Notes under the pieces: model-generated
Databases searched by the model: none
What the model was told of the DNA's origin: nothing
Seen by the model: only the letters and a program-made list of their open reading frames with translations
Shown here: positions 32,618-41,394 of the stretch, one piece after another
How the letters are laid out: each line of letters starts with the position of its first letter
Numbering within the stretch: position 1 is the first letter of the stretch
Source of the DNA: Amycolatopsis orientalis DSM 43388
GTDB lineage: Bacteria; Actinomycetota; Actinomycetes; Mycobacteriales; Pseudonocardiaceae
NCBI RefSeq assembly: GCF_000411975.1
Contig: NZ_ASXG01000021.1
Span: 62,001-126,000 of the forward strand
DNA: 64,000 bases
Direction: 5' to 3'
Position numbers and translations under genes: made by a program

Positions 32618-32923
32618 GCTGTGGTCAAGATCAACGCAATCGAGGTCCCCGAAGGCGCCGGCCCGGAGTTGGAGAAGCGGTTCGCCGCGCGGCTGCACTC
32701 CGTCGACAACCAGGAGGGCTTCCTCGGCTTCGAGCTGCTCCGTCCGGTCGCGGGCGAGACTCGCTACTTCGTGTACACGAAGTGGGAAACCGAGGAGCAC
32801 TACCAGGCCTGGGCGAAGGGCCCGTCGCGTGAGGCGCACGCGGGCGAGCGCCAGAAGCCGGTGTCGACCGGCGCGAATCTGCTGGAGTTCGAGGTCGTCC
32901 AGGCATCGAAGCCGGGTGAGTGA
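32615..32923 (+). CDS. mhuD: Heme-degrading monooxygenase MhuD
   Basis: This 102-residue protein of the antibiotic-biosynthesis-monooxygenase fold is closely similar to M. tuberculosis MhuD (Rv3592), which opens heme to mycobilin and releases iron without carbon monoxide. The residues known to matter in MhuD are all at the same numbers: Asn7 (VVKINAIEVP), Arg26, Trp66 and the heme ligand His75 (REAHAGE). The start at 32615 is supported by this exact alignment. The sirtuin gene overlaps its last 8 bp. It acts in the cytoplasm in iron recovery from heme. Confidence 0.93.
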   Translation: MAVVKINAIEVPEGAGPELEKRFAARLHSVDNQEGFLGFELLRPVAGETRYFVYTKWETEEHYQAWAKGPSREAHAGERQKPVSTGANLLEFEVVQASKPGE

Positions 32924-33719
32924 CGAACTCGCCCGCGCCGCCGAGCTGATCTCCGGCGCCGGCGCGCTGCTCGTGTGCGCCGGCGCCGGGATGGGCGTCG
33001 ACTCCGGCCTGCCCGATTTTCGCGGCGGGGAGGGGTTTTGGCGAGCGTATCCGCCGTACGCCGGGCTCGGGCTGCGGTTCGAGGAGCTGGCCGACCCGCG
33101 GCATTTCGCCTCGGACCCGGAGCTGGCCTGGGGTTTCTACGGGCACCGGCTCGACCTCTACCGGAAAACGGTGCCGCACAAAGGATTCAGCCTGCTGCTC
33201 GAATGGGGGCTGGCGAAACCCGGCGGCGTGCGCGTATTCACGTCCAATGTAGACGGACAGTTCCAGGCGGCGGGATTTCCGCACGTCGCCGAGGCACACG
33301 GATCGATCCATCATCTGCAGTGCCTGGCGGGATGCTCGCGGGAAATCTGGTCGGCGGAGGGCGTCACGGTCGAGCTGGACGAAGCGACCATGCGCGCCCG
33401 GCCGCCCTTGCCCTCCTGCCCGCGCTGCGGCAGCCTGGCCCGGCCCAACATCCTGATGTTCGGGGATTTCGACTGGGTGCCGGATCGGAGTCAGGCGCAA
33501 CTGGACGAACTGGCGGCTTGGCGGCGCGCGCATCGCGACGCGGTGGTGATCGAAATCGGTGCCGGGCAAGCGGTTCCCACAGTCCGGCGGTATGCCGAAC
33601 TCGCCAGCGCGGCGACGGGTGCGTTGATCCGGATCAATCCCCGCGAACCGCGGATCCGGCACGGGCGCGGGATTTCGCTCGCCGCCGGAGCGCTGGAGAC
33701 GCTGGTCAAGCTCGCTTGA
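32916..33719 (+). CDS. Sir2-family NAD-dependent protein deacylase
   Basis: This 267-residue sirtuin removes acyl groups from protein lysines using NAD. Motifs are GAGMGVDSGLPDFRG (23-37), TSNVDG (109-114), the catalytic His128 in EAHGSIHHL, and two cysteine pairs (136/140 and 168/171) that form the zinc site. The usual GAGxS and TQNxD motifs are altered to GAGMG and TSNVD, which places it in a divergent branch. GTG 32916 overlaps the end of mhuD by 8 bp, so translation is coupled. Its 3' end overlaps the convergent GNAT gene by 14 bp. Confidence 0.9.
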   Translation: MSDELARAAELISGAGALLVCAGAGMGVDSGLPDFRGGEGFWRAYPPYAGLGLRFEELADPRHFASDPELAWGFYGHRLDLYRKTVPHKGFSLLLEWGLAKPGGVRVFTSNVDGQFQAAGFPHVAEAHGSIHHLQCLAGCSREIWSAEGVTVELDEATMRARPPLPSCPRCGSLARPNILMFGDFDWVPDRSQAQLDELAAWRRAHRDAVVIEIGAGQAVPTVRRYAELASAATGALIRINPREPRIRHGRGISLAAGALETLVKLA

Positions 33720-34140
33720 GCTCCAGCAGCGGGAACGGGCGGCCGTCCGAATCGGTCTCGCGCCTGCCCGCGACCTCGAACCCGTGGTGCAGATAGAAAC
33801 CGACCGCCTGCGGGTTCTGCTCGTTCACGTCCAGGGTGAGGTCCGGAAAGCGCTCCACGGCCGCACGCAGCAACGCCGTACCGACCCCGCGGCCGCGGAA
33901 CTTGTCGTGCACGAACAGCATTTCCAGCTTTCCCTCGGCGGTCCCGGAGAAACCCGCCGCGATTCCGCCGACCTCCGCCACGGTCAGGTCCACTTCCGGG
34001 AAGTAGCGCGGGACGCGCGTGGCGTAGTACTCGACGTCCGCCGGGGCCAGAAAGTGGTGCGTCGCTTCGACGGCACTGCGCCAGATCTCCAGCAGCCGCG
34101 GGTATTCGGCTTCCCCGTCGCTGGGCCGCAAAGTCGTCAC
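33706..34140 (-). CDS. GNAT-family N-acetyltransferase
   Basis: This 144-residue GNAT protein has the acetyl-CoA motif A MLFVHDKFRGRGVGTALLRAAVE and motif B-like VNEQNPQAVGFYLHHGFEVAGR. It starts at a GTG that overlaps the stop of the upstream endonuclease/exonuclease/phosphatase gene (GTGA), so the two are translationally coupled. The sequence resembles the YjaB-type small acetyltransferases. The substrate is unknown. It neighbours a sirtuin on the opposite strand, so an acetylation/deacetylation link is possible but unproven. Confidence 0.9.
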   Translation of the reverse strand: MTTLRPSDGEAEYPRLLEIWRSAVEATHHFLAPADVEYYATRVPRYFPEVDLTVAEVGGIAAGFSGTAEGKLEMLFVHDKFRGRGVGTALLRAAVERFPDLTLDVNEQNPQAVGFYLHHGFEVAGRRETDSDGRPFPLLELKRA

Positions 34141-35090
34141 GGCAGTCGCACCTCCGCGTAAACCGCCCGGTGATCGCTGCCGGGCACCTCGAACGCGTGG
34201 TAATCCCGGACCGCGACCCGGCGGTCCACGAGCACGTGGTCCAGCGGTACGAGCGGGACCGTCGACGTCGACCAGGTCGGGACCAGTCCGTCGCCGCGCG
34301 CCTCCGCCGCGTCGACATATCCGCGGGACAGCACCGTGCGGAGCGCGGCGTGGTCGAGGGTCGCGTTGAAATCGCCCGCCACCACGCGCAGGCCGTGCTC
34401 GCCGATCGCCCGGGACAGGTCCCGCATCTCCTGCTCCCACAGGTAGTACCCGGTGTCCGGCGAACGCGGATGCGCCGCCACGATCTCCAACGTCGTCCCG
34501 CCGCCGAGATCCGCGGCCGCACCGGGCTGTTTCTGGGCCGAATCACCGGTGTAGTCCTCTTCGGTGAGCGGATACCGCGACACGATGCCGGAGCCGTCCG
34601 CCCCGGCCGCCGGATGCAGGACCCGGTACGGCAGCGTCTGGAACAACCCGGCTTTCTCCAGCCCGGACACCGCGGCCGGGGTCATCTCCAGCAGGTTCAG
34701 CACGTCGATCCGCTGCTCCCGGACCAGTCGCACGAGCGCCGCCGGGTCGGCTTGGCCCAGGTACAGGTTGGCCGCCAGCACGCGCACCGTCTTCCCGTGC
34801 GCCGCCGGCTGGTCGTCGGACATCACCCGCGGCGCGACGTACACCGCCAGCAGCGCGGACAACGCGAGCGCCACGCTGCCGATCCACCACCGCCGCAGCG
34901 CGAACGCGAGCGCCGCGAGCAGAACGCCGTAGATGATGACGTACGGGGTCAGCGCCAGCAACGCGGTGAGGTACCAGCCGCTGCCGTCCCAGCCGATCGT
35001 GCGCAGCACCGCCACCGTCAGCAGCGGCAGTCCGACCAGCACGAGCAAGCCCGTGACCAGCCGGGTTCGCGTCCGCGCCACCATCACCAT
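34137..35090 (-). CDS. Membrane-anchored endonuclease/exonuclease/phosphatase-family protein
   Basis: The protein has 317 residues with three N-terminal membrane segments (about 10-80, including LVTGLLVLVGLPLLTVAVL and WWIGSVALALSALLAVYVA). An extracytoplasmic EEP domain follows, with VRVLAANLYLG, the catalytic Glu in LNLLEMTP, VVAGDFNATLDH and the C-terminal GSDHRAVYAEV. This layout is common in actinobacteria and is thought to act on phosphodiesters or lipids outside the cell. ATG 35090 follows TACTCT, a -10-like hexamer at 35098-35103. The gene overlaps the downstream acetyltransferase gene by 4 bp. Confidence 0.88.
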   Translation of the reverse strand: MVMVARTRTRLVTGLLVLVGLPLLTVAVLRTIGWDGSGWYLTALLALTPYVIIYGVLLAALAFALRRWWIGSVALALSALLAVYVAPRVMSDDQPAAHGKTVRVLAANLYLGQADPAALVRLVREQRIDVLNLLEMTPAAVSGLEKAGLFQTLPYRVLHPAAGADGSGIVSRYPLTEEDYTGDSAQKQPGAAADLGGGTTLEIVAAHPRSPDTGYYLWEQEMRDLSRAIGEHGLRVVAGDFNATLDHAALRTVLSRGYVDAAEARGDGLVPTWSTSTVPLVPLDHVLVDRRVAVRDYHAFEVPGSDHRAVYAEVRLP

Positions 35091-35114
35091 GATCCAGAGT
35101 ATGCCGGGCGAGTC

Positions 35115-35132
35115 CTGACAGGTCCGTGTCAG
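35115..35132. promoter_or_regulatory. Inverted repeat between divergent EEP and ABC genes
   Basis: CTGACAGGTCCGTGTCAG contains CTGACA and TGTCAG arms, 6 bp each with a 6-bp spacer. It is centred in the 108-bp region between the two divergent genes. It is a candidate repressor site for the exporter; no regulator gene is adjacent. Confidence 0.4.
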
Positions 35133-35198
35133 CGCCGTGTGCGCGGCTTGCCAGCGCCGCCGTCCACAGTGTGCTGGAGCGACACAGGAGGAGGCATC

Positions 35199-36176
35199 AT
35201 GTCGCACGCGATCCAGGCCGAGGGCCTGGTCAAGCACTTCGGGGAGACCAAGGCGCTGGACGGGGTGGACCTGGAGGTCCCGTTCGGGAAGGTGGTCGGG
35301 GTGCTCGGGCCGAACGGCGCGGGCAAGACAACCGCGGTCCGCATCCTGGCCACCCTGCTGAGACCCGACGCGGGCCACGCCACGGTCGGGGGTTACGACG
35401 TGGTCCGCGACCCGGTCCGGGTGCGCGGCCTGATCGGGCTCACCGGGCAGTACGCGTCGGTGGACGAGGACCTGAGCGGCACCGAGAACCTGGTGCTGAT
35501 CGGCAAGCTGCTCAACCTGTCCCGGGCCGACGCGCGGGCGCGGGCGGCCGAACTGCTGGAGCGGTTCGAGCTGACCGACGCGGCCAAGCGGCCGATCCGC
35601 ACCTACTCCGGCGGTATGCGGCGCAGGCTCGACCTGGCGGCCAGCCTCGTCGGCCGCCCCGCCGTGCTGTACCTGGACGAGCCGACCACCGGACTCGACC
35701 CGCACGCGCGCAACGAGGTGTGGGCGGTCGTCCGCAGCCTCGTCGCCGACGGCGCGACCGTGCTGCTCACCACGCAGTACCTGGAAGAAGCCGACCAGCT
35801 GGCCGACCGGATCACCGTGTTCGACCACGGCCAGGTGGTCGCCGACGGCCGCGCGGACGAGCTGAAGCGGCGGGTCGGCGGGCAGACGCTGCAGGTGCGG
35901 CCGACGTCGCTGAGCGACCTCGACGAGGTAGACCGCATCCTGGCCGAACTCACCGGCGTCCGCCCGGTCCGCGACGACTCGACCGGACTGCTGACCGCGC
36001 CGGTGTCCGACCCGGTGCTGCTGTCCACGCTGGTGCGCCGCCTCGACTCGGCCGGCATCACCTCCGACGAGCTGGCGCTGCGGCTGCCCAGTCTCGACGA
36101 GGTGTTCCTCGCGCTGACCGGGCACACCGCCGAAGAACCGAAGCCGGAGCGCGAACTCGAAGGGAGCCGGTCATGA
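35199..36176 (+). CDS. DrrA-like ABC exporter ATP-binding protein
   Basis: This 325-residue protein of the daunorubicin-resistance DrrA class has Walker A GPNGAGKTT, signature YSGGMRRRLDLA, Walker B VLYLDEPTTGLDPHARNEVW and a switch histidine replaced by Gln in LLTTQYLEEAD, as is usual for this class. The extended C-terminal domain (about 230-310) ends in LPSLDEVFLALTGH, also typical. A strong ribosome site, AGGAGG, precedes ATG 35199. The permease gene overlaps its stop (ATGA). Together they probably export a hydrophobic compound; the substrate is unknown. Confidence 0.93.
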   Translation: MSHAIQAEGLVKHFGETKALDGVDLEVPFGKVVGVLGPNGAGKTTAVRILATLLRPDAGHATVGGYDVVRDPVRVRGLIGLTGQYASVDEDLSGTENLVLIGKLLNLSRADARARAAELLERFELTDAAKRPIRTYSGGMRRRLDLAASLVGRPAVLYLDEPTTGLDPHARNEVWAVVRSLVADGATVLLTTQYLEEADQLADRITVFDHGQVVADGRADELKRRVGGQTLQVRPTSLSDLDEVDRILAELTGVRPVRDDSTGLLTAPVSDPVLLSTLVRRLDSAGITSDELALRLPSLDEVFLALTGHTAEEPKPERELEGSRS

Positions 36177-36973
36177 CCACCACGACCGCCGTGGCCCCGC
36201 CCCGGCACATCAGTCCCCTGCTGGGCACGAAACACGCGTTTTCGCTTGCCTGGCGCGGAATTCTGAAGATCCGCAAGAACCCGGAGCAGCTGGCCGACGT
36301 CACGCTGATGCCGATCATCTTCCTGCTGATGTTCACCTACCTGTTCGGCAACGCACTCGGCGGTTCGATCGACAACTACCTGCAGTCGTTCGTGCCGGGC
36401 CTGATCGTGATGAACGTCCTGCAGGCGTCGCTGACGGTCGGCACGCAGCTCAACACCGACATCACCAAGGGCGTCTTCGACCGCTTCCGCGCTATGCCGA
36501 TCGCGCGTTCGGCTCCGCTGATCGGCGCGGTGCTGGCCGACCTCGTGCGGTACGTGGTGTGCCTCGCGGTGCTGCTGGCCGTGGCGACCGTGATGGGCTT
36601 CCGCGTGCAGACCGGCCCCGGGGAGTTCGTGCTCGCGATCCTGCTGGCGGTCGCGTTCGGCCTGTGCTTCTGCTGGGGTTCGGTGTTCGTCGGGATGCTG
36701 ATGAAATCCCCGGGCGCGGCGCAGGGCCTGATGTTCGTCTTCATCATGCCGCTGACGTTCGGCAGCAACGTGTTCCTCCCGACCGCCACGATGCCGGGCT
36801 GGCTCAAGGCCTGGGCGGACATCAGCCCGGTGAGCCTGCTGTCCGACGTGATGCGCGGCCTCCTCAACGGCGGCGCGTACGGCGGTTCCCTGGTGGGCGC
36901 GCTGGCGTGGATGGCCGGTGCGGTGGTGGTGTTCTTCCCGCTCGCGACGTGGGCCTACCGCAAGCGGGTCTGA
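36173..36973 (+). CDS. DrrB-like ABC exporter permease
   Basis: This 266-residue ABC-2 permease has six hydrophobic segments. Family signatures are LADVTLMPIIFLLMFTYLFG, GVFDRFRAMPIAR (the coupling region) and FVFIMPLTFGSNVFLPTATMPGWLKAW. It begins in an ATGA overlap with the ATP-binding subunit and is followed by a strong hairpin. It forms the membrane half of the two-gene exporter. Confidence 0.93.
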   Translation: MTTTTAVAPPRHISPLLGTKHAFSLAWRGILKIRKNPEQLADVTLMPIIFLLMFTYLFGNALGGSIDNYLQSFVPGLIVMNVLQASLTVGTQLNTDITKGVFDRFRAMPIARSAPLIGAVLADLVRYVVCLAVLLAVATVMGFRVQTGPGEFVLAILLAVAFGLCFCWGSVFVGMLMKSPGAAQGLMFVFIMPLTFGSNVFLPTATMPGWLKAWADISPVSLLSDVMRGLLNGGAYGGSLVGALAWMAGAVVVFFPLATWAYRKRV

Positions 36974-37004
36974 GGGCGTCCTTCACGGGGGTGTGGACGC
37001 TGCG

Positions 37005-37049
37005 GGGAGTGTCTGTGTCCGGGTTCCACAGCCGGGCACAGGCACTCCC
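37005..37049. terminator. Long hairpin terminator between convergent genes
   Basis: An 18-base arm GGGAGTGTCTGTGTCCGG (37005-37022) can pair with CCGGGCACAGGCACTCCC (37032-37049). The two non-Watson-Crick positions are G-U pairs in the plus-strand RNA, and the loop is nine bases. It separates the ABC permease gene from the convergent amidohydrolase gene. Confidence 0.7.
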
Positions 37050-37051
37050 GT

Positions 37052-38065
37052 TTATGTGGCGGCCGCGAGATGGCCGGTCAGCCGTTCCCAGTTGCCCGAT
37101 CCGATGGCGGCCTTCTCTTCCGCACTGAACGGCGCCTTCTCCAGGAACGACCGCGCGACCCCGCCACTCGTGTCCAGGTAAGGAAAACCGCCCGGCCGAG
37201 TGCCGAACGTGTACGGGTAATCGGTCGAATAGAGCATCCGCTCGGTGCCGACGACCTCGGCGGTCCAGCGCAGATACCTTTCGCTGACCGTGCCGCTGCC
37301 CGCGATCCAGAAGTTCTGCCGGAAGTAGTCGGCCAGCGGCTGCCGCAGTCCGGCCATCTCCTGCAGGAAGCCGACGTGGTCCAGGTAGAACAGGACGACC
37401 TCGCCCCAGTGCCCGGCGATCACCTGCAGTCCGGGATGGCGGTCGAAGACGCCGGAGAAGATCATCCGCAGGTATTGCACGCCGAGGTCGTAGTACCAGC
37501 CGAGTCCGGCGGTGGCCAGCGCTCCGCCGACCCCGTTGGGCAGGCCCGAGTAGTACGCGTCTTGCACCGCCCGCACCGGAGCTTGGGGATGGAAGTGCAG
37601 CGGGGCCCGAAGCCGTTCCGCGGTTGCGTAGAGGACGTCGAACTCCGGTGCGTCGGCGAGTTTGTCGCCGCTCCGGCCGTAGAGCATAGCGCCGCGGAAG
37701 CCGAGGCCGACCGCACGTTCCAGCTCCTCAGCGGCGGCTTCGGGCGAGGACGTCGGGAGCGTGGCGAAGGCCTGATACCGGGTGGGATTCGCGGCGACGA
37801 CCTCGGCGAGCGCGTCGTTGGCCTCCCGCGCGACCGGCACGGCGTCGGCCGCCGGGAGGTTCTGCACCCCGGGACTCGACAGCGACAGCACCGCGACGTC
37901 GATGCCTTGCTCGTCCATGTCGGCGAGGCGTTCGTCCCCGACGTCCCGCAGCTTCCGCGTTACCGGGTGGTTCTCGGGGTAGCTGTGCGGCTGGAGCCCC
38001 GCCCTCGTCCACGCGTCGCGCAGGACCGGCAGGACCACATGTTCTTCCAGGGCGACGATACGCAT
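37052..38065 (-). CDS. Amidohydrolase family 2 protein, decarboxylase-like
   Basis: This 337-residue TIM-barrel protein belongs to the amidohydrolase 2 group that contains gamma-resorcylate and related aromatic decarboxylases. The N-terminal metal motif is ALEEHVV (Glu-x-His), later ligands are His in APLHFHPQ and IAGHWGE, and the catalytic-type Asp is in LYSTDYPYTFG. AGGAG lies at SD distance from the ATG. Upstream are an imperfect inverted repeat (38080-38115) and an exact copy of the TetR operator core (38137-38151). It may decarboxylate an aromatic acid. The substrate and the regulation by the TetR at 698 are inference. Confidence 0.88.
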   Translation of the reverse strand: MRIVALEEHVVLPVLRDAWTRAGLQPHSYPENHPVTRKLRDVGDERLADMDEQGIDVAVLSLSSPGVQNLPAADAVPVAREANDALAEVVAANPTRYQAFATLPTSSPEAAAEELERAVGLGFRGAMLYGRSGDKLADAPEFDVLYATAERLRAPLHFHPQAPVRAVQDAYYSGLPNGVGGALATAGLGWYYDLGVQYLRMIFSGVFDRHPGLQVIAGHWGEVVLFYLDHVGFLQEMAGLRQPLADYFRQNFWIAGSGTVSERYLRWTAEVVGTERMLYSTDYPYTFGTRPGGFPYLDTSGGVARSFLEKAPFSAEEKAAIGSGNWERLTGHLAAAT

Positions 38066-38079
38066 GACAGCTCCTCGCG

Positions 38080-38115
38080 TTTCCAGCGATACCAGCTAGA
38101 GCGTATCACTGGAAA
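38080..38115. promoter_or_regulatory. Inverted repeat in the amidohydrolase promoter region
   Basis: TTTCCAGCGATAC (38080-38092) and GTATCACTGGAAA (38103-38115) are 13-bp arms with one mismatch and a 10-bp spacer. The site lies just upstream of the amidohydrolase ribosome site. It is unlike the neighbouring GTTATCG palindrome, so a second regulator may bind here. Confidence 0.5.
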
Positions 38116-38133
38116 CATCAGCGGAAGCAAGTT

Positions 38134-41100
38134 TCAGTTATCGTCGATAACACCTTCCGCCCGAACCGCCTCGATCGCCTCGGCCCGGTCCAGCCGCGCG
38201 GTCTCGGCCACGAGCGCCTCGTATCGTTCCGCACCCAGTTCCCTGGTCAGGTCCTCGATCAGCTCCCGGACTTCCGGGCTCCCCAGGTCGAATCGGCCGC
38301 GCACCACCGCGCTGAGCGCGAGCATTCGCGCGGACGCCTCCAGCCGTCCCTGTGCGTACCGGATCCGCGCCAGAAGCTCGACCATGCCCGCCAGGTCCGG
38401 CATGTCGAATCGCCCGGCTGTCCGGTCGATCACCGAGAACACCGGTGCCTCCGCTTCGTCCGGGCGGCCCTCCGCGAGCAGCAGCCCGGCTTCGATGGCG
38501 CCGAGCCATTCCACCTCGAAACCCTCCGGCGTCGGCCACTCCGACCGCGCCGACTGCATTTCCCGGAACACCTCGCGCGCCTCGGCGAGGTTGTGCTCGC
38601 GGAGCAGCAGCTCAGCTCGACCGAGCAGGACGATCAGGCGCAATCCGTTGTTGGTGCCGGAAGCCGCGTAGCGTTCCGCGGCTTCCATGTCCCGCCACGC
38701 GCCCTCTTGGTCGCCCGCGCGCGAACGTTCCACCGCCAGCCGCCACCACTGCTGCACGATGTCGTCCCGGGACCGCAGCTCCATCACCAGCCGCAATCCC
38801 TCGGTGTACTCGGCGATCGCCGCCTCGTGGTCGCCGGACTGCGACAGCGCCGCGGCCCGGAAACCATGCGTCATGCCGAGGCCCCACCGATCGCCGACTT
38901 CGGCGAAGCCTTGATGGGCAAGATCTCGCGCTCGCTCCGCGCCTTCGAGGTCGCCGATGTCGCCGAGGACGAAGCTCTCCGCCCAGTGTCCAGCGGCGCG
39001 GCTCCAGACGTCGTCCCGTTCGACCGCCCGGCGGATCTCGCGCTTGGCCAGGTCGCGCTCGCCGTTGAGATAGGCCACTATCGGCAGCCCCACCCACAGC
39101 CACGGATTCCGTTCCGCCGCGCCGGTCCGCACGCATTCTTCGACCAGTTCGGGAACGTTCACCTCGACCTGCGGACCGGACAGGGCCAGCATCAGCACCT
39201 GGCTCAGCCGCAGGCTCGCCGCCGTGTCCGGCGGCAGCTTCGCGCCCATGTCAAGCACGTCGTTGACGAACTGAGCGGCGCGTTCGTTCTGGCCGGCGAT
39301 GTTGAGGTACCAGAACAATCCGAACAGCAGCTGCGCCGCCGATTCCGCGGCTTCCGACTCGATCGCCGCCCGCAGCGCGGAGGTGAAGTTGTCGCTGTCG
39401 TCTTCATAGACGTCGATTGCCCGCAGCTGATCCCGTCCGCGCAGCAACGGCTCGTTGCGGCGGGCCAAATCCGCGTAGTAAGCGACCATCGCGGCCCGCA
39501 TCCGCTCCTGCTCGCCGGATTCGGCGAGCCGTTCGGACGCGTAGGCGCGCAAGGTTTCCAGCAGGCGGTAGCGCATGCCCACGACGTCCACAATGGACTT
39601 CTCGACCAGCGAGCCCAGCACGTACACGATGTCTTCCGCGGGCAGCTCGTCGTCCGCGCAGACGTGTTCCACCGCCTCCTCGGAAAAACTCGCCGCGAAC
39701 ACCGCGAGCCGGCGCGCCAGCCGGACCTCCGGCTCGCTCAGCAGATCCCAGCTCCACTCCACCACCGCCCGCAGCGTGCGCTGGCGCGGCAGCGCCGTCC
39801 GGCTGCCGGAGGTGAGCAGCCGGAACCGGTCGTCGAGGCGTTCGGCGATCTGGTCGGCGGTCATCGAGCGCAACCGCGCGGCGGCCAGTTCGAGCGCGAG
39901 CGGCATTCCGTCTAGCCTCCGGCAGATTTGCCGGACTGAGTCCACTGTGGACTCGTCGAGCCGGAACCCGGGCCGCACCGCCATCGCGCGGTCGAGGAAA
40001 AGCCGAACCGAATCGAGCGTGCCGACGTCCGCGGGCGGCGCGGTCTCGTCCGGCACTGGCAGCGGACCCAGCGGGCACAGCGCTTCCCCGGTAATCGCCA
40101 ACGGCTCGCGGCTCGTGGCGAGCACCCGCAACGCGGGCAGCCGCCGCAGCAAATTCTCGGCCAGCTCCGCGGCGGTGTCCACGACGTGCTCGCAGTTGTC
40201 CAGCACCAGCAACGCTTCCGCGCCGCCGAGCGCCTCCACCGCGTGTTCGAACGGATCGACCTGCCGACGGCGCGCCTCGGTCTCCGTCGTCCGGAGATCC
40301 CGGACCTCTAGTGCGTTGAGCAAGGCGGACAAGACGTCTTCCTCGTCCCGCACGCCGGCCAGCGGCACGAACCACACCAGGCCGCGCGAGTGCGCCGGAT
40401 GCCGCGAAGCCGCTTCCGTCGCGAGCCGGGTCTTGCCAGCACCGCCCGGACCGACCAGCGTGACCAGCCGGGCTCCTTCCAGCAATTCGGCCAGCAGCTT
40501 CAGCTCGTCGGTGCGGCCGATGAAGCTGGTCAGCCGCTGCGGCAACCGATCGGCCACCGCGGCGACCTGGGTGTACTCGCCGCGCAGCGCACGCAAATGC
40601 ACTTCCTGCAGCTCCGCCGACGGGTCGACCCCCAGCTCGTCGGCCAGCGTCGTCCGGATCGCGGAGTACGCGGCGAGCGCGTCGGCCTGACGTCCGGCGG
40701 CGGAAAGCGCACGGATTCGCAAGCCCGCCAACCGTTCCCGCAGCGGATGTGCCTGCGCGGCGGCGGTGAGGTCGGCGAGCACCTCCGCGTGCCGCCCCAG
40801 CCGCAGCTCGGCTTCGAACCAGTCCTCAGCGGTCTCCGTGCGCCGTTCCGCCAGCAGCGTCGCGGGCGCGGCAGCGAACGGCGCGTCCAGCACGTCCGCG
40901 AGCGCTGGCCCGCGCCACAACGCGAGCGCGGCGGCGAGCGATTCGGCGGCGGTACCGTCCCGGCCAGCGGAAAGCTCCCGGCGCCCTTCGGCGGACAACT
41001 GTTCGAACCGGTGCAGATCCACCGCCTCCGGTGGCACCGCGAGCCGGTAACCGCCGTTGACCGACTCCAGCTCAGCCCCCGCCGGACGCAGCGCGCGACG

Positions 41101-41310
41101 CAGCCGCGAGACGAGCGACTGGAGCGCGTTCGCCGCGTCGGCCGGGGGTTCCGCGCCCCACAGGCCGTCGATCAGCGCCTCGGCCGGAACCGCGCGCCCG
41201 GGATCGAGCGCGAGCCGGGAAAGGAGCATGCGAAGGCGGGCTCCGCCGATGTCGATCGGCGTGCCGTCCTCCCCCTCCGCTCGCAGCGGGCCCAGCAGCG
41301 CGACGCGCAT
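38134..41310 (-). CDS. AfsR/SARP-type transcriptional regulator with NB-ARC ATPase and TPR region
   Basis: The protein has 1058 residues. It opens with an OmpR-like winged helix (MRVALLGPLRAEG ... LQSLVSRLRRALRP) and a bacterial transcriptional activation domain (about 90-245, ending LGVDPSAELQEVH). An NB-ARC-type ATPase follows, with P-loop LVGPGGAGKTRLA near residue 285 and LLVLDNCEHVV, then a long helical TPR-like tail. The architecture is that of AfsR-family regulators of secondary metabolism. ATG 41310 is used because the winged helix starts there; the frame extends 23 residues further upstream. It is divergent from an M1 peptidase gene. No biosynthetic cluster is visible, so its targets are unknown. 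Confidence 0.9.
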   Translation of the reverse strand: MRVALLGPLRAEGEDGTPIDIGGARLRMLLSRLALDPGRAVPAEALIDGLWGAEPPADAANALQSLVSRLRRALRPAGAELESVNGGYRLAVPPEAVDLHRFEQLSAEGRRELSAGRDGTAAESLAAALALWRGPALADVLDAPFAAAPATLLAERRTETAEDWFEAELRLGRHAEVLADLTAAAQAHPLRERLAGLRIRALSAAGRQADALAAYSAIRTTLADELGVDPSAELQEVHLRALRGEYTQVAAVADRLPQRLTSFIGRTDELKLLAELLEGARLVTLVGPGGAGKTRLATEAASRHPAHSRGLVWFVPLAGVRDEEDVLSALLNALEVRDLRTTETEARRRQVDPFEHAVEALGGAEALLVLDNCEHVVDTAAELAENLLRRLPALRVLATSREPLAITGEALCPLGPLPVPDETAPPADVGTLDSVRLFLDRAMAVRPGFRLDESTVDSVRQICRRLDGMPLALELAAARLRSMTADQIAERLDDRFRLLTSGSRTALPRQRTLRAVVEWSWDLLSEPEVRLARRLAVFAASFSEEAVEHVCADDELPAEDIVYVLGSLVEKSIVDVVGMRYRLLETLRAYASERLAESGEQERMRAAMVAYYADLARRNEPLLRGRDQLRAIDVYEDDSDNFTSALRAAIESEAAESAAQLLFGLFWYLNIAGQNERAAQFVNDVLDMGAKLPPDTAASLRLSQVLMLALSGPQVEVNVPELVEECVRTGAAERNPWLWVGLPIVAYLNGERDLAKREIRRAVERDDVWSRAAGHWAESFVLGDIGDLEGAERARDLAHQGFAEVGDRWGLGMTHGFRAAALSQSGDHEAAIAEYTEGLRLVMELRSRDDIVQQWWRLAVERSRAGDQEGAWRDMEAAERYAASGTNNGLRLIVLLGRAELLLREHNLAEAREVFREMQSARSEWPTPEGFEVEWLGAIEAGLLLAEGRPDEAEAPVFSVIDRTAGRFDMPDLAGMVELLARIRYAQGRLEASARMLALSAVVRGRFDLGSPEVRELIEDLTRELGAERYEALVAETARLDRAEAIEAVRAEGVIDDN
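38137..38151. promoter_or_regulatory. Second copy of the TetR palindrome
   Basis: GTTATCGTCGATAAC is identical to the palindrome core at 683-697, in front of the TetR gene. Here it lies in the last codons of the AfsR-type gene and 72 bp upstream of the amidohydrolase start. An exact 15-bp A/T-rich match in a G/C-rich 64-kb window is very unlikely by chance. Confidence 0.65.
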
Positions 41311-41394
41311 GAAGCCCAGCTTTCCAGACAACCCCCGGCTCGTGTCGGAGCCCGACGTAAGTGTGGACTTTCGGGACAATCTGCCGCCAAGCGG

